A stretch of 64,000 bases of DNA. Source: Amycolatopsis echigonensis. GTDB lineage: Bacteria; Actinomycetota; Actinomycetes; Mycobacteriales; Pseudonocardiaceae. A model generated the notes under the pieces. It worked only from the letters and a program-made list of their open reading frames with translations. It ran no database searches and was not told the DNA's origin. The position numbers were made by a program, and so were the translations under genes. Location: assembly GCF_014174495.1 (NCBI RefSeq), contig NZ_JACJHR010000021.1, positions 58,207 to 122,206 of the forward strand, read 5' to 3'. The number at the start of each line of letters is the position of its first letter. Within the stretch, counting starts at the first letter, position 1. Positions 15,779 through 23,097 of the stretch are shown piece after piece.

Positions 15779-15831
15779 GGTAGAAGCCATCAGCGCCGGA
15801 CGGCGCGAATCACGGCGAGCCCCATCGCCGG
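15779..15831 (-). ncRNA. Fluoride riboswitch before Nudix-dynamin operon
   Basis: Read leftward: GGCGATGGGGCTCGCC (P2 and loop), then a GCGCC...GGCGC stem P3 and CTGATGGCTTCTACC, the consensus 3' strand. Loop GGGGCT pairs with GGCTTC using G-U pairs. GGCTTC is also perfectly complementary to GAAGCC at 15732-15727, lying between the AGGAGG and the ATG of the Nudix gene, so the two pairings exclude each other. The match to the family is strong. Confidence 0.88.
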
Positions 15832-15887
15832 TCGCGGTGCCGAGCACCACGGACTGATCCACGGTAGCAGCCGAGCACGCGCGGTGC

Positions 15888-17366
15888 CTAGCGGTGACCG
15901 GCGAAGACGCGGCGATAGGAGTCCGCGCCGTAGCTGGTCGGCAGCGGTTCGCCTTCGGTCAGGGTGAACGTCCGCTCGCGCTCCGCGCGCAGGAACAGCA
16001 TGTCGTCGCGGTGCTGCTCGCACAGGCTGTGGCCGAGGTCGTAGAGGTGGGTCACGAACAGGACTTTGACGCCTGTTTCGGTGAGCGCGCGGACCACCTG
16101 GCGAGCGAGTTCGGATCCTTCGGCCTCGTTGGTGGAGGCGAACGATTCGTTGCACAGCAGCAGGCCGCCGGGCCGGATCCGGTCGGCGATCTCGCTCATC
16201 CGGGCCAGCTCCTCGTCCAGCTTGCCCCGGGTCATCGTGTCGTCCTCCTCGCGTTTGAAATGGGTGAACAGGCCCGTGCACGTGTTCGCCCGCAAGGCTT
16301 CCGCCGCCGTGAACATCCCGGCCTGCAGCATCAGCTGCGCGGTGCCGCAGCTGCGCAGGAACGTGGATTTGCCGCCCTGGTTCGCGCCGGTGACGAGGAC
16401 CAGCGTCTTGCCGTCGGCGTCGACGTCGTTGCCCACCACCTGTTCATCGGACCGCAGGGCGAGGCACACGTCGTACAGTCCGCGCGCGGTCAGCACCGGC
16501 TCTCCGCTCGGTTCCGGAGCGGGAAAGCAGACCGGTTTCCCTTTCGCGCGCAGGCGTTCGTGCAGGTTCAGGCAGCCGAGGCAGAAGGCGAGTTCGGCGC
16601 GCAGCACGCGGAAGAAGCTCTTCACGTGATCAGCCGATTGGGCCAGCGCGTTGGCCACGACGTTCACCCCGCGCCCTTGCAGGTCGCCGAGGGCCCGGGC
16701 ACCGGCCTCGTCCCGCGCCGGCACGACGAACCCGTAGCTGGGCGGGGCGCTCGTGGTGATCCGCTCGATCCAGCTTCGTTTCGGCATCCGGTGCAGGCCG
16801 AACCGCACGCCGCGGTTCCCCTGTCCCAGCTCCGCGCTCATCAGCACGCCGCGGGGGAATTCGAGTTCCTCCAAGTGGTTCTCGGCCACGGCGAAGTAGT
16901 CGTCGTCGAGTTCCTCCCGCAGCATCGCGAAGAACCGGGCGAATCCCGGCGAGCGAAATTCGCCGCCGCGCTCAATCGCTTGCTGCCGCAGCTGTTTGAG
17001 GTTGTCCACGAGGAATTCGAGCGTTTTCACCGACCGGTTCAGGATGTGCTCGGGCGAGTCGCGGGAAAGGATCCCGAACCACACCTTCCGCTCGACCTGG
17101 CGCGCGTCGACCGCGATGGCGTAGAGGTCGCGCACGACCCCGGGATGGGCGACGCAGTCGGCGAGAACCTGCTGGCGATACCGGATCGCGTCCGGGTCGG
17201 TCAGGCTCGCGAACATGATTCGGGGCACGAGGTCGCGCAGGAAGTCGTCGCCGGCGGCCATGGCGTCGAACAGGGTCTCCAGTTCCAGATCCTGGACGAG
17301 GTCGTCCGGCGGCGGCGGGGCGTCGAGATCGGCGTCCTGGTCTCGGTGCAGCAGGAAGACTTTCAT
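15888..17366 (-). CDS. MutS-type ATPase (domain V) protein, first of a pair
   Basis: This is a 492-residue protein. The C-terminal third is a MutS-family ABC-type ATPase: Walker A GANQGGKST at about 327-335, Walker B LLCNESFASTNEAEG, and the HFKREEDDTMTRGKLDEELA segment. The N-terminal part is helical and lacks the MutS mismatch-binding domain. Such short MutS-like proteins are not classical repair factors. The ATG at 17366 overlaps the stop of the second MutS-like gene by four bases, so the two are co-translated. MutS-type genes are among those known to be linked with fluoride riboswitches. Confidence 0.87.
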   Translation of the reverse strand: MKVFLLHRDQDADLDAPPPPDDLVQDLELETLFDAMAAGDDFLRDLVPRIMFASLTDPDAIRYRQQVLADCVAHPGVVRDLYAIAVDARQVERKVWFGILSRDSPEHILNRSVKTLEFLVDNLKQLRQQAIERGGEFRSPGFARFFAMLREELDDDYFAVAENHLEELEFPRGVLMSAELGQGNRGVRFGLHRMPKRSWIERITTSAPPSYGFVVPARDEAGARALGDLQGRGVNVVANALAQSADHVKSFFRVLRAELAFCLGCLNLHERLRAKGKPVCFPAPEPSGEPVLTARGLYDVCLALRSDEQVVGNDVDADGKTLVLVTGANQGGKSTFLRSCGTAQLMLQAGMFTAAEALRANTCTGLFTHFKREEDDTMTRGKLDEELARMSEIADRIRPGGLLLCNESFASTNEAEGSELARQVVRALTETGVKVLFVTHLYDLGHSLCEQHRDDMLFLRAERERTFTLTEGEPLPTSYGADSYRRVFAGHR

Positions 17367-18889
17367 CGCCCGATCCGCCTTCGCAGGGTGTCGTAGGCTA
17401 GTCCGTATTTCTCGGCGATCGCCGCGGCGTAAGCGAGCCCGTCGGCCGCCCGCCGTTCAAGCCGGTAAGTGCGTTCGGCCGGATCGTCCGGAACGACCCC
17501 GCCGACCATGCTGACCGTCGCCTCGCCCAGCGACGCGAGATCGTCCACAAAGGTCACATACACCGTCAGCGCGCCCAAGTCGATGATGCGGCGCAGCACG
17601 TCGGTGCCGATGAACCGGGCGTCGTGCAGGGTGGTGGACGCGAAGCTCTCGTTCAGCACGAGCACGCTGTCGCTCGTCGCGTCGCGCAGGATGTCCCGGA
17701 TCCGCACCAGCTCGTCGTCGAGCTTGCCGCGCAGGGTGATCGGATTCTCCTCGCGTTCGAAATGCGTGAACACCCGGTCCGGGAGGAACAGCCTGGCTCG
17801 CGCCGCGGGCACCGGGCATCCGAGCGCGGCCAGGTGCGCGAGCTGGCCGAACATGCGCGCGAACGTCGTCTTGCCGCCCTGGTTCGGCCCGGTCACCACC
17901 AGCACCCGTTCGGCACCCGACAGTCGGAAGTCGTTGCACACCAACGGGCTGTCCGGGACGAGCTTGGTGGCGAGAGCGAGGTCGAAGGCGTCCTCGGCGT
18001 AAATGTCGTGCGAGGTCGCCGAAATCTCCGGATAGCAGAACCGCAGACCGGTCGCCGACAGCCGCCGGATGTGCGCCAGGTAGGCGAGGTAGAACTGCAC
18101 CTCGCGATCGAACCGGCCGATCGCGGCCGCCAGGTAGTCACGATGCCGTTCGCAGTAGTCCGCGAGAGCGCGGAACGCGCCCGGGTACAGCCGGGCCGCG
18201 CAGTCGAGAACCTGCGCCTCGATGTGGTTCATCTCCGGCGGCTCGGAAAACCGGACGAAGTAGTCCTTCACCGCGCCCTGTTTGAACTTCGCGAACGTCT
18301 TCTCGACCTCGCTGCTGTAGTCCGCGTCGTCGTCGAACCGGCTGACCTTGACTCGCGCGCCCTGGACGTGCACGCGGTACTTGATCCGCGCGAGCTGCTC
18401 CTGGAGATCACGCGTGTCGGCAAGCAATGCGTGAAAAGGTTGCGCCGCAAGGTATCCGGCGACGTGCTCGTGGATCGACCGCAGGCCGCGGGACCGGATC
18501 TCGACGCGGTCCAGCCCTTCCCGCAGCGCCGCGACCGCTCCACAGTAGACATCCACCGCGTCGAGGAACCACCGCTGCTTCTGCCGGGGATAGTGGATCT
18601 TTCCGGCCAGCGCCAGGCGCTCGCGCATGCGCCGCATCCGCTCGGCGAACTCCTCGACCACCTCGCGCACGTCGTCGCGCTGGAGGTCGCGGAACACTTC
18701 GTGCCGATACTCGACGGCAGGCGCCTCGTGCAGCGGCGCGGAGAAGAACAGGCCCAGGTCGTACTCGGCCCGCCCGGCAGTCACCGCGGACACCGCCTGG
18801 CCGAGATTCAGATCGCCGAAGAACGCGGGCTCGGCCGGTCTGCCGACGGTTTCGCCACCCGGGAACAGGACGCTCGGAGAACGCGCCAT
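17363..18889 (-). CDS. MutS-type ATPase (domain V) protein, second of a pair
   Basis: This 508-residue protein is homologous to its neighbour: Walker A GPNQGGKTT at about 333-341, Walker B LVLNESFASTTLHDA, and HFEREENPITLRGKLDDELV. A helical N-terminal lever-like region replaces the mismatch-recognition domains. Two different MutS-like ATPases encoded together suggest a heterodimer, as in eukaryotic MSH pairs (inference). The ATG at 18889 has GGTGG upstream; an upstream GTG at 18922 would sit inside the riboswitch leader. It is the first gene behind the riboswitch at 18924-18973. Confidence 0.87.
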   Translation of the reverse strand: MARSPSVLFPGGETVGRPAEPAFFGDLNLGQAVSAVTAGRAEYDLGLFFSAPLHEAPAVEYRHEVFRDLQRDDVREVVEEFAERMRRMRERLALAGKIHYPRQKQRWFLDAVDVYCGAVAALREGLDRVEIRSRGLRSIHEHVAGYLAAQPFHALLADTRDLQEQLARIKYRVHVQGARVKVSRFDDDADYSSEVEKTFAKFKQGAVKDYFVRFSEPPEMNHIEAQVLDCAARLYPGAFRALADYCERHRDYLAAAIGRFDREVQFYLAYLAHIRRLSATGLRFCYPEISATSHDIYAEDAFDLALATKLVPDSPLVCNDFRLSGAERVLVVTGPNQGGKTTFARMFGQLAHLAALGCPVPAARARLFLPDRVFTHFEREENPITLRGKLDDELVRIRDILRDATSDSVLVLNESFASTTLHDARFIGTDVLRRIIDLGALTVYVTFVDDLASLGEATVSMVGGVVPDDPAERTYRLERRAADGLAYAAAIAEKYGLAYDTLRRRIGR

Positions 18890-18923
18890 GCCGCACCACC
18901 CGCTTCCACACCAGCTCGGCACT

Positions 18924-18973
18924 GGTAGAAGCCATCAGCCGGGGGCGGCGGTTGCGGCGAGCTTCATCGCCTC
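18924..18973 (-). ncRNA. Fluoride riboswitch before MutS-like pair
   Basis: Read leftward: GGCGATGAAGCTCGCC, GCAACC, a short GCCG...CGGC stem P3 and CTGATGGCTTCTACC. Loop GAAGCT pairs with GGCTTC, the best-matching pseudoknot in the set, and its bases co-vary with the GGGGCT-type copies. Downstream, GCTTC-TACCAG can instead pair with CTGGTG-GAAGC near the first MutS-like start. TATGCT about 15 bases upstream may be the -10 element. Confidence 0.88.
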
Positions 18974-19042
18974 ACCCGAGCATACCCGAGCCAGCCCTCC
19001 GGCTGATCGCGTCCGGCGTCCGGCCGTGGCACAATCGCAGGC

Positions 19043-19089
19043 AGGTGATGGGGCTCACCACAACCGCGGCACGCCGCTAACGGTCCCTG
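19043..19089 (+). ncRNA. Fluoride riboswitch before MoxR-enolase operon
   Basis: GGTGATGGGGCTCACC keeps P2 by a paired C-to-U/G-to-A exchange, followed by ACAACC, a GCGGC...GCCGC stem P3 and TAACGGTCCC. Loop GGGGCT can pair with GGTCCC. TCCCTGACG at 19084-19092 forms a perfect nine-base-pair stem with CGTCAGGGA at 19097-19105, hiding the Shine-Dalgarno GGGAGAGG at 19102-19109. CACAAT 11 bases upstream is a plausible -10. It lies 69 bases from, and divergent to, the riboswitch at 18924-18973. Confidence 0.85.
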
Positions 19090-19116
19090 ACGAACACGTC
19101 AGGGAGAGGTGTGCGA

Positions 19117-19968
19117 ATGCGACACCGGGGTGAAGCCACCGCGCTGATCACCGTCGGCGTCCTGCTGGCGCTCGGCGTGGCCGGAGTGCGTGCCCGCGGA
19201 AACGCCCGCTGGTCGTTCGCGGGGCCGTTCGCGCACGTCGGGGGCACGACGCTGGCTGTCCTCACCTCGATCCTCGTCCTCGCCGCGGTTCTTCCGGTGC
19301 TCGCGTTCTTCGCGGCGCTGCGCCGTCGCCGGAGGCCTGAGGACGACGACTTCGAGGCCGTCCACGAGCCGCTGGGCACGAAATGGGGCCGGCGGTGGGC
19401 AGTGCTGATCACCCTGGCCGTCGTCGCCGCACCGCTCGTGGTCCTGGCTGTCGTGGCGTCGCGAGCCACCCCGCCGACGCAGCCTCCAGTCCGGTTCGTG
19501 CCCCCTCCGCCAGCAGCCGCGCCCTCGGTGGCTTCCCCCGGCGGCGGGCCGTCCTGGCTGTTGCCGGTCGTGCTGCTGGCAGCCCTGCTCCTGCTGCTTC
19601 TCCGATGGCACCGCCGGGCGCCGCGTCCGATCGAGGCGTCAGGTGGTCTGGCGGAGGCTGCGGCAGCGGGCCGCGGCGAAATCGTCGCGGCGGTCACCGG
19701 CGGGCCGCGAGGGGCGATCCTGCGGTCGTTCGCGGCGATGGAGCGCGCACTCGCACAGTCCGCGGCGGCACCCCGGCTCTCCGACACCCCGTCGGCGGTG
19801 CTCGCCCGCGCCGCAGACGGCGGACTCGTGCGCGCAGGACCGGCACAGCGGCTGGTCGACGTGTTCGCCGAAGCACGCTTCAGCAGCCACCCGATCACCG
19901 GCGCGCACCAGGACACCGCGCGCCAGGCCCTGGACGAACTCCTCCACGACCTCGGCAGGCGACCATGA
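19117..19968 (+). CDS. DUF4129-type membrane protein of a MoxR cluster
   Basis: This is a 283-residue protein with a membrane helix near the N-terminus, further hydrophobic segments around residues 45-65, 95-115 and 145-165, and a soluble C-terminal helical domain (GAILRSFAAMERALAQSA) that resembles DUF4129, a usual partner of MoxR/DUF58 genes. The ATG at 19117 was chosen because GGGAGAGG ends seven bases upstream; GTG 19111 is too close. It leads a nine-gene operon directly behind a fluoride riboswitch and overlaps the next gene by four bases. Confidence 0.75.
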   Translation: MRHRGEATALITVGVLLALGVAGVRARGNARWSFAGPFAHVGGTTLAVLTSILVLAAVLPVLAFFAALRRRRRPEDDDFEAVHEPLGTKWGRRWAVLITLAVVAAPLVVLAVVASRATPPTQPPVRFVPPPPAAAPSVASPGGGPSWLLPVVLLAALLLLLLRWHRRAPRPIEASGGLAEAAAAGRGEIVAAVTGGPRGAILRSFAAMERALAQSAAAPRLSDTPSAVLARAADGGLVRAGPAQRLVDVFAEARFSSHPITGAHQDTARQALDELLHDLGRRP

Positions 19969-20399
19969 TCACCGTCCTGTTCAGCGTCGCCGCGGCGGTC
20001 CTGCTCGCCGTCGGCTATGCGATCGCCTCGGTCGCAGGCCTCTTCGTCACCGCAGTGCTGATCACCGTGCTGGCGATAGTCAACGTCCGGGCAGCTCTGC
20101 GCCCCTCGCAGACCGCGGCCGCACCGGCCCGCGAGGCTCGGCGGCCGGACTTCCCCGGCTATGCCAAGCTCGCCGCCGCCGTGGCCTGGTCCGGCACCTC
20201 CCGGCACGCCTGGGACTGCGACCTGCGCCCGGTCCTCGTGCGCCTGCTGGGACCGGACCCGGACGGAAGGCGCCTCCTCGGCGAAGACCTCTGGCCGCTG
20301 GTCGACCCGAGCCGCGCGCGGTCCGGCGACCGCGACGCCCCAGGACCGTCGCACCAGACCCTCGCCGCGATCCTCGACCGCTTGGAGGCCCTCCGATGA
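19965..20399 (+). CDS. Membrane-anchored protein of the MoxR cluster
   Basis: This is a 144-residue protein with two hydrophobic segments at the N-terminus (about 3-45) and a soluble remainder with LAAAVAWSGTSRHAWDCDLR. Small proteins of this kind commonly sit between DUF4129 and MoxR genes in actinobacteria; no function is known. It overlaps both neighbours by four bases, which implies coupled translation and perhaps a stoichiometric complex with the MoxR ATPase. Confidence 0.7.
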   Translation: MITVLFSVAAAVLLAVGYAIASVAGLFVTAVLITVLAIVNVRAALRPSQTAAAPAREARRPDFPGYAKLAAAVAWSGTSRHAWDCDLRPVLVRLLGPDPDGRRLLGEDLWPLVDPSRARSGDRDAPGPSHQTLAAILDRLEALR

Positions 20400-21364
20400 C
20401 GCTCACCGACGCCGCCATGACCGGAGCCCGCTCGACCGCCGTCCTGGACGAGGTCGAACGCGCCGTCGTCGGCAAACGCGCCGTCCTGGAGCTGATCCTG
20501 CTCGGCGCGCTCGCGCGCGGGCACGTGCTCATCGAAGACCTGCCCGGCCTCGGCAAGACACTGATCGCCCGATCGTTCGCGACCGTGCTCGGCCTCGGCT
20601 TCGCCCGCATCCAGTTCACCCCGGACCTGTTGCCCTCCGACGTCACCGGCGCCGTCGTCTACGACCAGGCCGACCGGCGGCTGGTGTTCCGGCCCGGGCC
20701 GGTGTTCGCCAACCTGCTGCTTGCCGACGAAATCAACCGCACCCCGCCGAAAACCCAGGCCGCGCTGCTGGAAGCGATGGCCGAAGGGCAGGTCACCGTC
20801 GACGGGCGCACGCACCCGCTGCCGGACCCGTTCGTCGTGCTCGCCACCGACAACCCGATCGAATACGAGGGCACCTATCCCTTGCCCGAAGCGCAGCTCG
20901 ACCGGTTCGCCCTGCGCGTCCGCATCGGCTACCTGCCCGCCGAACGCGAACAGGACATGCTCCGCCGCCGCCTCGACCGCGGCTCCGCTCCGGCCGCGCT
21001 GCACCAGATCCTGGCTTCCGGCGAGCTGACCGCCCTGCGCGAATCGGTGGAACAGGCCGAGGTCGACCCGGACGTCCTGGCCTACGTCGTGCGGCTCGCG
21101 GCGGCGACCCGCGAGCACACCCAGGTGGTGGTCGGCGCCAGCCCCCGGGCCTGCCTGGAGCTTGTGCAGCTGGCCCGCGCGAAGGCGCTGCTGGCCGGCC
21201 GGGACTATGTCGTGCCCGAAGACGTCAAGGATCTCGTGCCCGCGTGCTGGGCGCACCGGCTCAGCCTGCGGCCCGAACTGTGGGTCCGTCAGGTGCGCGG
21301 CGAAGACGTGCTCGCCCGGATTCTCGACGACGTCCCCGTCCCGCGCGCCGGGCGGCCGACATGA
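20396..21364 (+). CDS. moxR: MoxR-family AAA+ ATPase
   Basis: This is a 322-residue AAA+ protein of the MoxR type. Walker A is EDLPGLGKT, Walker B LLADEINRTPPKTQAALLEA, and sensor 1 VLATDNPIEYEGTYPLPEAQ; the C-terminal lid is helical. MoxR ATPases act as chaperones that mature or assemble partner protein complexes, usually together with DUF58/VWA proteins. The next gene encodes exactly such a partner. Four-base overlaps on both sides place it in the fluoride-controlled operon. Confidence 0.93.
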   Translation: MTLTDAAMTGARSTAVLDEVERAVVGKRAVLELILLGALARGHVLIEDLPGLGKTLIARSFATVLGLGFARIQFTPDLLPSDVTGAVVYDQADRRLVFRPGPVFANLLLADEINRTPPKTQAALLEAMAEGQVTVDGRTHPLPDPFVVLATDNPIEYEGTYPLPEAQLDRFALRVRIGYLPAEREQDMLRRRLDRGSAPAALHQILASGELTALRESVEQAEVDPDVLAYVVRLAAATREHTQVVVGASPRACLELVQLARAKALLAGRDYVVPEDVKDLVPACWAHRLSLRPELWVRQVRGEDVLARILDDVPVPRAGRPT

Positions 21365-22599
21365 GCGCGTATCCGGTGCACTGGCATCCGACCCCGCTCG
21401 CAGTGACACTCGCGACCTGTGCCGGACTCGCGATGCTGACCGGGATGCTGCTCGGCCGGGCGGACCTGATCGGGTTCGCCGCACCTCTGCTGGGCGCTCT
21501 CGCCGTCGGCCGCCGACGCCGGACGCCCGCCGAGTCGCTCACCGTCGATACCGCGCTGCCGGAGCCCCGCTGCCTTGAACACGACACAGTTCCGCTGACC
21601 GTCGACGTCCACGCACGCGGCGCGGCCGACGAGATCTCCGTGTCGCTGCCCACGCCTCGCATCGCTGCGTCCACTGAGGACGGACGCACGTTCGCGCTGC
21701 GACTGCTCCGTTGGGGGCGCTGGTCCGTACAACCGCGAGTGGCCGCCTACGCCCATTCAGGATTGCTCGAAGCCGTGGTGATCGCGGACGCCGGCGAAAT
21801 ACGCGCCTACCCCCGTACCACGACGCTCGACAGCCTGCCGCGCCCCGCTGATCTTCCCGACCGCGCCGGAGTCCACATCGGACGACGCAGGGGCAGCGGC
21901 ATCGAATTCGCCGCCGTCCGGCCCTACCAGCCGGGAGATCTGCTGCGCCACGTCAACTGGACCGCCACCGCACGGCGAGGACAGCTGTACATCACCGATC
22001 GGCTCGCCGAGCAGGCCGCCGAGATCATCGCTGTGATCGACACCTTCTCCGCCGTCCCGCAGTCCGGCGGGTCCACATTGGACCTCGGCGTGCACGGCGC
22101 GACCGCCGTCGTGCGGACGGCCCTGCACCGGGGCGACCGGGCCGGCGTCGTCGCGCTCGGCGGGATCCTGCGCTGGATCGGCCCGGATGCCAGCGCGCGG
22201 CAGTTCTACCGCGTCGCCGACACTGTGGTCGAGGCCCGTCTCGACGATGCCGTCGTCGAGCCGGACCTCTCCCGGATCCCGCGGCCCGCGCTGCCGCCAC
22301 GCGCCGCCGTGATCGTGTTCTCGCCGCTGCTCGACCACCGCGCGCTCAACGCCGTGCAGGACCTGCACCGCAGGGGGTGCGCGATCGTCGTGGTCGACAC
22401 GCTGCGCACCGAACCGCCCATCGGCCGAGACGCCGAGACCGACCGCCTCGCAGTACGGCTGTGGCGCCTCGACCGACGCCGGGTCGAAACCCGCCTGACC
22501 GGCCTCGGGATCCCCGTCGTCCAGTGGAACGAGCGCCAGCAGCTCGACGACGTCCTCGGACCGCTCAGCCTTCGCCCGCTGATCGGGAGGACCCGATGA
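21361..22599 (+). CDS. DUF58 domain protein (MoxR partner)
   Basis: This is a 412-residue protein with two N-terminal membrane helices (about 14-48) and a large soluble region. The DUF58 signature is plain: RRGSGIEFAAVRPYQPGDLL and RHVNWTATARRGQLYITDR. A VWA-like fold follows with IIAVIDTFSAVPQSGGSTLD, the MIDAS-like Asp and Ser being visible. DUF58 proteins are the standard partners of MoxR ATPases. The start overlaps moxR by four bases and the stop overlaps the next gene. Confidence 0.9.
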   Translation: MSAYPVHWHPTPLAVTLATCAGLAMLTGMLLGRADLIGFAAPLLGALAVGRRRRTPAESLTVDTALPEPRCLEHDTVPLTVDVHARGAADEISVSLPTPRIAASTEDGRTFALRLLRWGRWSVQPRVAAYAHSGLLEAVVIADAGEIRAYPRTTTLDSLPRPADLPDRAGVHIGRRRGSGIEFAAVRPYQPGDLLRHVNWTATARRGQLYITDRLAEQAAEIIAVIDTFSAVPQSGGSTLDLGVHGATAVVRTALHRGDRAGVVALGGILRWIGPDASARQFYRVADTVVEARLDDAVVEPDLSRIPRPALPPRAAVIVFSPLLDHRALNAVQDLHRRGCAIVVVDTLRTEPPIGRDAETDRLAVRLWRLDRRRVETRLTGLGIPVVQWNERQQLDDVLGPLSLRPLIGRTR

Positions 22600-23066
22600 A
22601 CACACTCGCCCGCGGACCGATTCCTATGCTCGGCACCGGCGTCCCCATGGCCGCCTCCACTCTCCAGGTCTCGCCCGTCGTCGTGGCCAGCGCAGCCGTC
22701 ACGCTGCTGTTCGTCCTCGTCACCGCCCGCTGGCCGGGCTCATGGGCCGCCCCGCTCGCGGTCGTGACCGCTGCCTTCGCCGTTGCCGTGGGGACGCCGT
22801 CGCCGCCCGCAGCCTGCGCAACCGGGTTCCTGGCCCTCACGTTCCTGCTCGCCGGCGAAGCCCGCCGCACCCTCGCAGGCCATGCCGACCTGCCAGGCTG
22901 GCTGCGCCACCGCAGCCGCCTGCTGCTCGGCGGGCTCGCCGGCATCGCCGCAGCCCTCGTCGGCGACATGTGGACCACCGGCTCGCCCTGGCTTGCCGCA
23001 GCAGGCGTTCTCGCACTCGGCGGGGCGTACCTGCTCGCCGTGCGCCCCCTTGCCCCACCGCAATAA
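22596..23066 (+). CDS. Small multi-pass membrane protein of the MoxR cluster
   Basis: This is a 156-residue protein with about four to five hydrophobic segments and no recognisable catalytic motif. ATG 22596 has GGGAGG six bases upstream. Its place after DUF58 is typical of membrane proteins in MoxR loci, and it may anchor the complex. The stop lies 31 bases before the enolase start, so the transcript probably continues. Confidence 0.7.
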   Translation: MNTLARGPIPMLGTGVPMAASTLQVSPVVVASAAVTLLFVLVTARWPGSWAAPLAVVTAAFAVAVGTPSPPAACATGFLALTFLLAGEARRTLAGHADLPGWLRHRSRLLLGGLAGIAAALVGDMWTTGSPWLAAAGVLALGGAYLLAVRPLAPPQ

Positions 23067-23097
23067 ACCACGCGTCCCGACCCTTACGGAGAACGTC

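Noticed and set aside
13878..15783. Long plus-strand open frames opposite the dynamin-like and Nudix genes
   Set aside because: Composition is Arg/Ala/Ser-rich without motifs; the minus-strand proteins carry clear GTPase and Nudix motifs and explain the frames.
15894..17396. A 500-codon plus-strand frame opposite the first MutS-like gene
   Set aside because: It mirrors the codon periodicity of the MutS-type gene and has no recognisable domain, so I treat it as an antisense shadow.
23067..23097. An extra fluoride riboswitch directly before enolase
   Set aside because: The gap is only 31 bases and holds just a ribosome-site region; control comes from the element at 19043-19089.
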